A stretch of DNA of 64,000 nucleotides from Cladobotryum mycophilum (taxonomy: Eukaryota; Ascomycota; Sordariomycetes; Hypocreales; Hypocreaceae): NCBI GenBank assembly GCA_036429605.1, contig JAVFKD010000015.1:705421-769420 (forward strand). Reading direction: 5' to 3'. The position numbers and the translations under genes were made by a program. The notes below the pieces were generated by a model. The model was given only the letters and a program-made list of their open reading frames with translations, ran no database searches and was not told the origin of the DNA. Positions 45,268 through 56,520 of this stretch are shown one piece after another; within the stretch, counting starts at the first letter, position 1; each line of letters begins with the position of its first letter.

Positions 45268-48200
45268 ATGTATACCATTGACGATCACGGCAGCGGAGGC
45301 GTTGGCTCTGGCAAGATTGACTGGCCAAACACATCAACTATACCGGCTCCCGAAACTATATCGGACAAGCAGAGTCAAGAGCCGACCAACTCTAGTTCCA
45401 GCCTCACTGCCCAACATCTCCAACAGTTATGGCAATGGAACCAAACCGTTCCACCGCTGCTGCAGACTTGCATGCACGATATCATTTCTGAAAAGGCTCA
45501 AGAGCAACCCCAAGCTCCAGCTGTCCAGTCATGGGATGGAACCCTGACCTATCAAGAGCTAGAACACCTATCCTCACAACTTGCCAGGCAGCTTCGGCAA
45601 AGGGGCATAAGTGTTGGCAGCAGAATACCGCTATGCTTTGAAAAGTCCATGTGGGCAGTTGTTGCTGTCCTCGCTGTGATGAAGTCAGGGGCTACGTTCT
45701 CCTTGACTGATTCCAGTCAACCAGAGGCACGATTGCGTACCATTGTAGAACAGACTGGAGCGGAACTTGTCATTACATCAGTTGCGCAAAGCGAGCTCGG
45801 AAACCTCATATCAAACGGGGGTCAGGTCTTGGCCATATCAAGAGGCTACTTCGACAGCATTGAAGCTTCTGAGGAGCCCTTACCCCAGGTCCCTTCATCA
45901 ACACCCATGTACATCATCTTCACCTCAGGCTCAACTGGAAAGCCCAAGGGTGTGGTCATCTCCCACGAAAACTATACCAGCGGAGCAATCCCGAGAGCAG
46001 ACGCAGTTGGCTACAAGCCCACTTCGCGATGTTTCGATTTTCCGTCTTATGCTTTTGATGTGAGCATAGATTGCATGGTTTGCACTCTAGCCGTTGGTGG
46101 GACCATCTGCGTGCCCTCTGAAGAAGGCAGGATGAACGATCTTAGTGGCGCGATTCGCCAGAGCAAGGCAAATATGGTTCACATGACCCCTTCAGTTGCC
46201 AGGGTTCTGGATTCGGACATTATCCCATCCTTGGATGTGCTAGGCTTGGGTGGTGAAGCAGTTTCTGCAAGTGATGCATCAGCTTGGAGTCAAAATACCA
46301 GTCTGATCATTGCGTATGGCCCCTCAGAGTGTACTGTTGGCTGTACAATCAACAACACCGTTACCATATCTACGGGTATAGGAAAGGGTGTTGGTGGCGT
46401 TACGTGGATTGTCGATCCAGATGACCATAACAAGCTCGTTGAAGTAGGAGGTGTTGGAGAACTCATCGTTGAAGGACCAGTCGTCGGAATTGGTTACCTT
46501 GACGAACCGGAAAAGACAGCAGAAGTCTTTATAGAGGATCCTGTGTGGCTCACTGCAGGACATGTATCCGTTTCTGGCCGTTCAGGGAGACTGTACAAGA
46601 CTGGTGACTTGGTTCGATACGAGAGCAACGGATTGGGAGGTATTGAATTTGTTGGAAGGAAAGACCAGCAAGTTAAACTCCGTGGCCAGCGAGTAGAACT
46701 CGCAGAAGTCGAGCATCATTTGCAAGCTTGTCTTCCGTCTGGCATCAAAGTCGCTGCGGAAGTCATCAAGTCTGAGAATGGTGGCGCCCCTTCTTTGGTC
46801 GCGTTCCTCTCTGAGCCGAGCACATTCAAGTCTACATCCGAGCCGTCGCTCGTCGAACCTTCATCAGAGCTTAGAACCGCTCTTGCGATTGTGAATACTA
46901 CCATGGGCTCTAGGGTACCACGGTACATGGTTCCAGCTGCATTTATTACGCTTGAGAATATGCCATCTCTTGTTTCTGGCAAAATCGACAGAAAGAAGCT
47001 TCGTGAGATTGGAGTATCGATTCCGCGTGAAGTGTTCAGTAAGCTGCAGGCAGCTGAATCACTCCAGGAAGATGATCCAGAGACAGAAGAAGAGAAGAAG
47101 CTGCACACAGCATGGCTCAAGGTGCTTGGGCAGGAAACGAAAGCCTATAAACAAAGCAATTTCTTCGGCCTAGGAGGCGATTCCCTTCGTGCAATGAGAC
47201 TGGTTGCCGCCTCTCGGGAAGAAGGTGTCGCACTTACAGTTGCCGACATCTTTATGAACCCTACCCTTGAATCCATGGCAACCAAAGCCACGCCACTCAC
47301 AGAAACATCTCAGGAGGATATTCTACCATTCTCACTATTAGAAAAAGATTGGGATGTGGAATCTGCATGTCGTGAGACAGCGGACCTCTGCGAAGTCAAG
47401 GTGGAAGATATAGAGGATATATATCCCTGTACACCCCTTCAGGAGGCGTTGATGGCCCTTTCCGCCAAGGTCAAAGAGGCATATGTAGCTCAACGAGTGG
47501 TTAGATTGGCAGATATAACTGTGGCAGAGAGACTCATTGCAGCCTTCGATATTGCACAGCAAGACTGCTCAATTTTGCGAACAAGAATTGTGCAGGTTCC
47601 TGGCCGGGGCCTCGTCCAAGTCATTATCAGGAGCAAGCTGGAATGGTACTCGGGCTCCAACTTGGATGAGTATCTGCATGCCGACAGAGAAAGTGCTATG
47701 GACTTGGGCAAGTCCTTGGTTCGCTACGCAGTTATCGACGATGCAAGCACAGGAAAAGTCGATTTCGTGCTTTCGATACATCATGCGTTATATGATGGAT
47801 GGTCGATGCCTCTCGTTGTCGATCGAGTGAACCAGGCATTTAATAATCAAGCTATTTCAAGACCAGCAGAGTTCAAACACTTCATCAAGTATCTAGCTAC
47901 GATGGAAAAGGAGAAGTCGGCAGATTACTGGCGCGAGCAGCTCAACGGGGCCAATGGCCCGCAGTTCCCATCTCTGCCGTGGCAGGGCTATCAGCCAAAA
48001 GCAGATTCGCTGCTAGAGATTTACGTACCCCTTGATCAGGGAGGAGCGTCCAACGCAACAGTAGCGACTATCATAAGAGCTGCGTGGGCATTGGTCACCT
48101 CACAATACATCAATAGTACGGATATCGTCTTTGGCGAGACATTGACGGGTCGCAACGCACCAATTATTGGAGCAGAGGAGATTGAGGGGCCCATGATTAC

Positions 48201-50617
48201 GACAGTCCCCGTGAGAATCCAGATTGATCGTGAGACGGCTATATCCGAGTATCTGCAAATCATCCAAGAACAGACAGTCGAACAAATACCACACGAGCAT
48301 TTTGGCCTACAGCACATTCGGCGACTAAGTCCTGATGCCTTTGTAGCATGTGAACTCCGAACGGGTCTGGTCCTTCATCCCAGCGCAGAAGAAATCGAGA
48401 CGACAGCTGAGGACCTTCCAGCCAACAGGCTGGTTCCCGCAGGCGATGCCGAGGCTGCGCAGGAAGCGCTCAAGTTCAACACATATGCGCTCATGCTGGT
48501 CTGCTCAATCGACCCCCGAGGGTTCCTTGTTATGGCAAGCTTTGACTCCAATACAATCACTACTCCAGTCATGCAGAGAGCCTTGGAGGAGTTTAAGCAG
48601 GCTGCGCAGTCGCTTTGTGAGAGATCGGGTAGCGTCCAAGATATAAGAATACTCACAGACAATGATCATCGTGAACTACGCGATGTAGCGACCGCGATCA
48701 AGGGAGACGAGATTTTGAGCGAGTATTCTGGTGTTGAGGCGGGTTATATAACGGACCCTCGGGATTCAAACCGACTTGTTCCGATAGGAGGTCTTGGTGA
48801 ACTCATTCTTCAAAGCACTGAGCTTCTAGGTTTGGAGGAGATTTCCCGCCCTATCTGGTTGGCCAACCTCTACGGCGACGAATCCGTTCCTCAAGCTAGA
48901 TTCTTCAAAGCTGGCAAATTTGCCAAAGTCATCTCCACTTCTTCTGGAATATCCATTCAACTTGCTGACTCCCTGGCTATTTCCAATGCCCAAGCTCCTT
49001 CCTCGACCCCTGCCAACGTCAGGGTATCAGCAACGTCACAACGTCAGCGCAAGCTCCGCGGTCTATGGTCTCGTGTCCTAAGATTACCCGAAGGGGATAT
49101 TGGCTTGAATGATAGCTTCTTCCTTTTGGGTGGCGACTCTATAGCCGCCATGAAACTCGCGTCGGAAGCCAGGCTAGATGGCATCAAGTTGTCTGTTGCG
49201 CAGATTTTCGAAAAGAGGACGCTGTACGAGATGGCCAATTCAATGGAGGAACTCCAGTCGTCCGAGTTGGTGGCTACCAATGATGTGAATGACGAGCCAT
49301 TCTCGCTTTTGGATATCAAGGGTGAAACCTCAGAGTTTGTGGAGAGCGTGATACGCCCACGGCTAGGAGACCAGAGCTGGGTCATTGAGAATGTGCTCCC
49401 AACGAGGCCCCTACAGCAAATTGCTGTTCAGGGAACTACAAATTTGCCCCGTTTCTCCGCGCGCTATGAGCTCATCTACTTTGAGGATCCCATCGACCGT
49501 ACCCTCCTCGCGCAAAGCTGTCGAGACCTAGTCGCGCGGAACGAGATTCTACGAACCGTCTTTGTCAAACATGAAAACGAAGGCTATGCCGCGGTTTTGA
49601 AGGAGCTGGTACCGCAATTCATCGAGTACGCAGTGGAAAATGATGTCGAAAGCTTCGCGAAACAACTTTGCGGCCTCGACGTTTTGACCACTATGCCTCT
49701 CGGCTCCCCCTTTGTCAAATTCTTCCTCATCCAATCACCATCCCGGTCTTGCCTGATATTCCGCCTCTCCCACGCTCAGTACGATGAGATTTGCCTCCCC
49801 ATTATGCTGAACCAGCTGTCGTCTCTCTACGCCCAGAAACCCGTCCAGCCATCTGCCCCCTATTCTTCATATGTCGCTCACGTTCTTAGGCAGAACATTC
49901 CCTCTGCCGTACCCTACTGGACAGATCTTCTCGCTGGTTCTTCCCTCACAGAAATTAACCCTCATATCCCGATTAAGAAGAGGAACCACTTCGCCATCCA
50001 GCAAACAGTCGACATATCCTCCCGCCCTCGGGATATTACCATTGCTTCCTTACCAACCGCCGCTTGGGCCCTCACCCTCGCTCAACGTCTCTCCCTTCGT
50101 GACGTCACCTTTGGCGAAGTTGTCTCTGGCCGAAACATTGACTTTCCCTCTGCAGATCGCGTAACCGGTCCTTGCTGGCAGTACATCCCCGTCCGCATCT
50201 CCTTTGACCCGGACAGCACACCCCTCTCCGCCCTATCCTCCATCCAGGCCCAGCACATTGCTTCCTCCGCCCACGAGGGCATATCCCTTTCCGAGATTGC
50301 CACCCAGTGCACATCCTGGCTCTCCAAACCCACCGCATCATCAGACCTATGGTTCCCCTCCGTCGTCCACCAAGACGTCGAGCACGTAACCTCCCTCCCC
50401 TTCTCCTCCTCCACGCGCCTCGAGACCTTTTACCCGCACGAGGAACCCCTCCGAGAGTGGAAGATCCAATCGTTTGTACACGCAGGGGGAGAAGCTGACG
50501 CTTGAGATTGTGACGTTTGATAGTTGGGCGGGGTACGCGGAGGGACTGTTGGAGGATTTGTGTGGCGCCATGGGAGTATTGGTGGGCGATCCGAATAAGA
50601 AGTTGTTTGATGAATGA
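45268..50617 (+). CDS. sidD: SidD/NPS6-type siderophore NRPS, frame broken at a G5 run near its end
   Basis: A single long exon encodes 1745 residues. One extra G in the run at 50485-50489 adds the natural end EKLTLEIVTFDSWAGYAEGL and stops at 50617, giving about 1782 residues. Order: adenylation domain (FTSGSTGKPKG at about 218, AYGPSECTV about 350, YKTGDLVRY about 443, KLRGQRVELAEVE about 470, SGKIDRKKL about 570); carrier T1 (GLGGDSLRAM about 634); condensation C1 (HHALYDG about 838); a shrunken adenylation remnant (VPIGGLGELILQST, about 1150-1230); carrier T2 (LLGGDSIAAM about 1288); terminal C2 (PTRPLQQ about 1378, SHAQYDE about 1501). A-T-C-(dA)-T-C is the architecture of NPS6/SidD, which joins three N5-acyl-N5-hydroxyornithines into fusarinine C or coprogen-type siderophores. 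The ATG at 45268 is the first in frame. Confidence 0.92.
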
Positions 50618-51269
50618 GCGAATTAGGGGTTTGAATTCGGATTGGGTATAGAAAGAAAGTTGGTTGCTTGAGGCTGCTTTTTCTTATTCTTATTATTTGT
50701 TAGGTTATCAAGTGGATATATACTGTGAACAAGACTGCAAACACTCCTCTCCGATGCTATTTTATCCAAAAGCAACAATGTTATGATACTGAGTAAAATC
50801 ATAAACACACTTCATTATCCATCTACCTCATCTCAACACAAAAGTTTCAACCGCTCATCGTATACACTACCTAAACAATTCCATAACGCTACCATAATAG
50901 GAATACCAAATAACAAAATGAAACAGAAACAAAGATAAAGACAAAAAGAAAATGCACAATTTGTCATGTTCGCCATTCTTCCCCGTCATGGCCAAAACAA
51001 ATCCGTCGATGGGGTATATGCCAACCTTTGAAAGAGACCAAAAAAAAGTTGAGACCTTCTCCAACCAGCCTAACCCAATGCTAAATAATGATACCATTTT
51101 GAAACGAGAGAAAACAACCGCCAAGCATCATACTCTCGCCCCCTGACTCCGTAATCCCTTCATGTTTGCATTCATTGCTATGCAGGGTATTGATTGATAC
51201 CGTCATCGTGAAAACAAAACTCCCTATCCCATATTTGATAACTCATTTGTGTAGAAGAAAGAAACGCTA
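50618..51269. other. Intergenic region between converging sidD and the DUF4050 gene
   Basis: About 650 bases, AT-rich, with likely polyadenylation regions for both flanking genes. No gene is seen. It marks the right border of the siderophore cluster, as no iron-GATA motif occurs beyond 44756. Confidence 0.5.
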
Positions 51270-53267
51270 CTAGGTTTCGGGACCCGTTGGTGAGGAGCCC
51301 AATCCAAAGGCCCTCTGAAGACTCTTGCGTATGCCTTTGCCCGTCCGGGACTCCTCATCCCCACCGCGGCCGAGCAATCCGAAACTCATACGACGAGCAG
51401 TGCTAATGGTTTCACTATTTCCCACAGAAGCCCTCTTAGCCTGCTGCTGCTGCTTCTTCTTCCGCATTGCCATGAGCGGGTCAAGGGCCGCGGGCCGAGG
51501 AGGCCATTCACCATCACGCTTCCAGCCGGTAACACAAGCGCGAAGCATATCGGATAGGTTGACCGGGCATGCCGGTTGCAGGTTATTCAGAATCACCTTA
51601 TCATACAGACTAAGGTATACCGAAGGTGTAATCGATGCTCGTAAGGGATTATTTGGTGGAAGAATAGGTTGTGCGAGCGGCAGGAGTGTCTCGACAGGGA
51701 GAAGATGATCGGGCGTGTAATTAGAGTCCTTGGTCCCTTGCTTTTTAAGATCTCTATCGTCTTTTGCTATTGAAGACGTATCAGAAGCTGTGATGGAGCC
51801 ACCCTCACAGCCCGGTAATAGGGCAGGCGTATTCGATGGTGGTGACCCGGATAGCGATCGCCTGAAGAAAAACCGGCGCGGGGAGCGTGGGGAGACGCTT
51901 GGTATCGAGACTGGTTTGTTGCGAACACGGACAGTCTTTGCGCCTGTCCAAGCATCACGTCGCGCCTCAAAACAAGCGAGACCCTCATTCCAGGTCATCT
52001 CCTCTCTGTTTGCTCGTCGCCGAAAGGTTCGTTTTTCCAAAATTGAGGCTCGCACAGCGGTTCGGATTGCTTCGGGGCTGTCGTATCGATATGGAGAGGG
52101 CACCGCGTCCACAGCATCCTCATCATCGGAGAGTTCAGAAGCCCACTCCAATCGAGGGCGGAAATTCACATTGTCCTCTGAGATGACGCTGTATACCGAT
52201 TCCGCGTCGTCGTTGTCGTGCTCTGAAAGTCTGTCGGATTCGGCGCCGTCGTCAACCTGGTAGCCGTCGTCGTCATCGTCGTCTATCATCTCGTCCTGAA
52301 CGTTGGAAGCGCGACCTGCCGCCACTTCCAACATTACTTGGGAAAGTTTTCGTCCCTGTTCGCCTTGGCGTGGTATTGACGCAGCTTCTTGAGCACCCTG
52401 GGCTTGCCATTGAAATTCCCAGTCATTTCTGATTTTTGCAGTCAAGTATCGCTTAACGGCGTCTTTCTGCTTCGCCTTATCCTTACTCATGAGATCGGCA
52501 TACTCATCGTCTACCCAGTCGGGTGGAGATGTCGCAAGCTGGCCGGCCAATGGAGGATTGTTTTGACGCAACTTGGCCAAGGGTGACCGAGGTCCCTTGT
52601 AGAAGTCGGCGAAGATCATGTTGGACGACTGCACGGCGGCAAGAGGGGTAGCTGTTGCGGGCGGCGATGCGAGCAAGGACGGCGCAACGTGAGTGTCCAC
52701 CTGTTGTTGCTGCGAGTCTGGAGATTGAGCCTGAAGATCGGGTTTACTTTGTATCGATACGTCTGGGTGAATCGAGAGACGAAGTCAGTACTCTGCCAGG
52801 CGATTGCACTTCGAAGACTATTCACATGGGTGCATGCGGGGACGATTGAGGGGGTAATAACGAAGTGGTGTAGATGGGGCTGCTGGCTCTTGGCGCTCGT
52901 GTCAAAGCTCGTATGTGATGTAAGATCGAGATACTGCAAGATGTGAAGGATAAAGGTTTGGTTTTAAAAAGAGGTATTTGGGTGGCCAATAGGTAAATAT
53001 CTTATTGGTCTCTTCCGCATACGGCTTTTTTTGTTGCTATTCTTGGAGTCTGGTGTTTAGACGCACCAATAGTCGACGCATCGTCGGATGGCGGGTTCCG
53101 ACGGCAGTCTCAGCCTTGTCCGCCGTGCTGAGAGTCTAGGCCGCAAAGTCGCAAGCGAGGCGGTAGACTGACTCAGGGTCCAGATCTTTGATGGCGACAA
53201 AATGCATTCCAGGGAGGGGAAGTCTGGAATGGGATGGGATGGGATGGGATGGGATGGGATGGGATGG

Positions 53268-53338
<71 letters not shown>

Positions 53339-53853
53339 AAGAGAGGGAGGGAGAGGAAAGATGATCCCACGAAAAGACGGAGGTCGAGGATCGTGTCTTT
53401 CTCACTGGAGAGGTTTCACGAAACAATGGGTCGCACGATGGTACTACTAGTCTATGCGAACGTACCTCTGGAAATGCCCGACAGAGCACAAGCTTAAACA
53501 AAGGTCAGGTCAGATTTGAGCCAGGCCTGACCAGCATGAAGTGAATGTATGTAGGTATGTATGATGTTGTGGAACGTAGGAATAGAGTGAGGCAGAGACA
53601 AGAGGCAAGATGTACTCGTAGGAAAGAAGACGTCGAATTGGACTCACTCACCAATGGAGATGTTTGTTATTGTGAGGGTGGAGGAGGGTAAAGGTGTAGA
53701 AGCCTTCTTCACCTGACCATGACCATCCTTTTCAGCAGAAGTAGTAGTAGCAGCAGTAACAGCAGTAGATGAAGGAGGAAAGTGGGTGGCGGGAGCAGAA
53801 ATACAAGTCGGCATGTCTAGGTCTGGCGATAGTGGCGGCGGCGGCGACGACAT
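51270..53853 (-). CDS. DUF4050 (Gag1-like clamp) domain protein with a long first intron
   Basis: The main exon, 52762-51270, contains MIFADFYKGPRSPLAKLRQ, the acidic stretch MIDDDDDDGYQ, the WNEGLACFEARRDAWTGAKT block and the terminal YLSLYDKVILNNLQPACPVNLSDM...GWKRDGEWPP, the signature of DUF4050. This exon has no ATG at its 5' end; its frame opens with an acceptor-like ATTCACCCAG. A first exon, 53853-53652, starts MSSPPPPLSPDLDMP and ends at a perfect GTGAGT donor. Joining 53652 to 52762 keeps phase and gives 564 residues with an 889-nt intron, unusually long for this window. The function of this fungal family is poorly known. The internal translation start could instead be a Met further in (NMIFADFY). 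Confidence 0.75.
53231..53328. repeat. GGGAT tandem repeat joined to a long GA microsatellite, inside an intron
   Basis: Eight perfect GGGAT units (53231-53270) run directly into about 29 perfect GA units (53271-53328) and further imperfect GA to about 53345. Both lie within the long first intron of the DUF4050 gene. On the transcribed RNA they read as a CU-rich tract followed by AUCCC units. Confidence 0.95.
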
Positions 53854-56520
53854 AATGGTGGTGGTCTTTGTCCATCAACCAGATGGCCAGACAGTGGACA
53901 GACAGTGGGTGGACAAGTGACCAGGGTGTGTGTGTGTGTGTGTGGTTCGACCTGGTCTTGGGTCTTGGTCTTCTTGGTCTTGGTCTTGGTCTGGGGGTGA
54001 GCGTGACGGCACGGGCTGCGACTATGATTCAACTTGTTTTTTCTCTCTCTTCCTCTCTTCCCTTTTGCTCGCTCGGCTCTCGTTGGGGGACCTTGTCTCA
54101 AGCTGATCCAAACCCGTCTCTGGGTTGGTTGGCTGTATGTAATACCTACTAGCACTGTAAAAAACCTTGTCCGGGACAAGCCGTTGGGATGAGGGGCGGC
54201 GTTTTGCGGGCGGGACGTCTGGCTCTGGACAACGGTGAGATCAGTCAGTCAGTCAGTCAAGTCAGTTAGTTAGTTAGTCAGTCAGGTCAGCGTCAAACTT
54301 TCAATAGGCTCAAAATCAAGGCGCCGAATAGAAAGGTTGTCATGAATGTGATATGATGGGGGATGGGATGATCCGAAAAAAGGGATTGTCGCTGCAGTGC
54401 CTTTTTTTGATGTGTGGGCTTTTCCTTCACCACCCAACTTTGAGTGAGGGCTTGCGTAGCACAACGCATCGCACGCACACATACGTACGCACGATGCAAG
54501 AAAAACCAGTGGGGCATCAGCAGCATCAGTAGCACAGACCTTTGAGAGAGAGAAAGATAAAAAAATAAAAAATATGACAACCACCCCCGGTAAGAATCTG
54601 TTTCAGCGCGCTTCTTGTTTGGTTTGGCTCGACTTGGATTGGTTTGCTTCAGGGCTGGGCTGGAAAAAAAGAAAGGAAGCTGGTGGCGACGCTTGACGCT
54701 TGACGCTTGACGGTGGAGAAACCTGGGGAAAATGGTTGCGCAGACCCAAGTCAGTGGACAATCACTGCCGTTTATAGCCTCCATCCTTGCATGCTACCTG
54801 TGCTTTTGGGTAGTACCACGAGCACTTGGAGGTGCGTAAGAGGTGGGACCGTTGTAGCGATATACTTTTCGGTTATCAGGGTTTTACACGTGTGAGCAAG
54901 GTATCTCGCTATCTCGCTACCAGGACAAATGAAAAGAAAAGAAAAAAAGGAAAGAAGGAAAGCCCAAATCCACCCCACCTGCTTTGCTTGCTGCATGTTA
55001 CCCAGTACCAAGTTAGACTTGCCTGTATCTGTTACCTCATATTATCTAGTACGTCTAGTTGCAATGCGGGTACTCTGTACTCTGTACTCCAATACTCTGC
55101 CCTGCCTTATTCAGAAATGCCCAGGAGCGGGGAGGTGGGAGGGTCACCTGGATCTCAGGCCTCCATTCAATCCATTCGTCCACACATCTACGGAGTACCT
55201 ACCTATAAGTACTAAGTAGGAATGATTTGAATAAACTATCAAACAATGTGTCCACCATCGCGTCAAGGCTGCATCTTGCATCTGCATCTGCATCCGCATC
55301 CATGCAATTCATTCGTCGTGTGACTTTGGGCTACTTTTTCCGCCTCTAGTAGTATGTACTTAGTAATAAACTTGCATCTAACCAACCAACCCAACCTGCT
55401 TAGCAGAACTTGCACAGACAAGGTAAGGTAACCCAAGGTTAGACGTATTAAATAAATTAAATATTGTCAAAAATAAGCGGCATCTCTATGCCGAAGAGGA
55501 AGGGGCGGGAGGGGGATGAAGAAATGCCTCTATTTTAAAATAAGTATCGACCTCCGTTGTAATATGTCCTCGGTATATCCTCCTCCATCCTCCATCCATT
55601 ACCTGGTTATAATCACTCGTCCCTTCAATTACTAAACCTTGCTTACCTACCCAGGTACTACTAAGGTATTTAGCAGAACTAGAGGCCGAGAAAGCGGTGA
55701 CAACGGAATGGGAGCCAACAAGAAAGCAAAGGTCACGCTTTTCTTCTCCCTCATGTCCTCGCCAAGTCTGTAAACTCTTTGCTGGCGGCGCTTATCGAAA
55801 GCCACGAGTTCTACGACTACCAACTCCATCAAATCGCCAACATCGCGGCCTCTTCCAGAGGAGAATAGGCTAGACATCCATGGTTTGATAGATTTTTAGC
55901 CACGTATTTTATGAGTCTATTTCACGAGTGTTTCCCATTAATTAATTACCTTGCCAGAGGGTCTGATGCAGTGTTTCTTGTTTCTCTCGTGTGGCACCCG
56001 GTAAATTCACCCTGCTCTATATATCACATGCAGCAAGGTAGCTCATATCACTCGGGCTCATTTCAAACTTCAAAATAAAACGCATCATTAGCCTATAAAA
56101 TCATCTATCTACCATGATAGGTTCCAATCTGTTTCCATCCGGGTATCGTATCTAGCAAAATGCTACTCCAATTCTTTTGGTCCGAATACTCCAAAAGCAA
56201 TCTAGGAAAGAAAAGAGAAAGAGAAAAAGAAGACGAAAAATAGAAAGAGAGTAAAACCAGAATAAAGCAAAACAGAACCGAACAAAACAGAACAAAACAG
56301 AAAGCAAAAAAAAAAAAAAAAAGGGGGGGGGGGAGAAAGAATGAAAGAAATCGTCAATCATCATCCCTTTCCCAAAGGCATATCCTTGCAATCCATATTG
56401 CCTTGTGGCTCCTTATATCCCCTTTTGGCTGCCGCTGCAGCGAGCATGGAGCCCTGGTTGGCTTTAAAACTCAGGTCCAAGAATGGATTTCAACTCCTCA
56501 TTAGTATAAAGAGTAGCATC
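53854..56520. other. 2.7 kb intergenic region with simple repeats
   Basis: No credible gene. It includes a TG run near 53927-53944, TCTTGG units near 53953-53990, GTCA/GTTA units near 54240-54285, GACGCTT units near 54692-54712 and an A18G9 run near 56307-56333. Several TACC/GGTA-rich palindromic patches (for example 55190-55215) are typical of hypocrealean intergenic DNA. A 76-codon open frame at 55647-55877 has no supporting feature. Confidence 0.5.
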
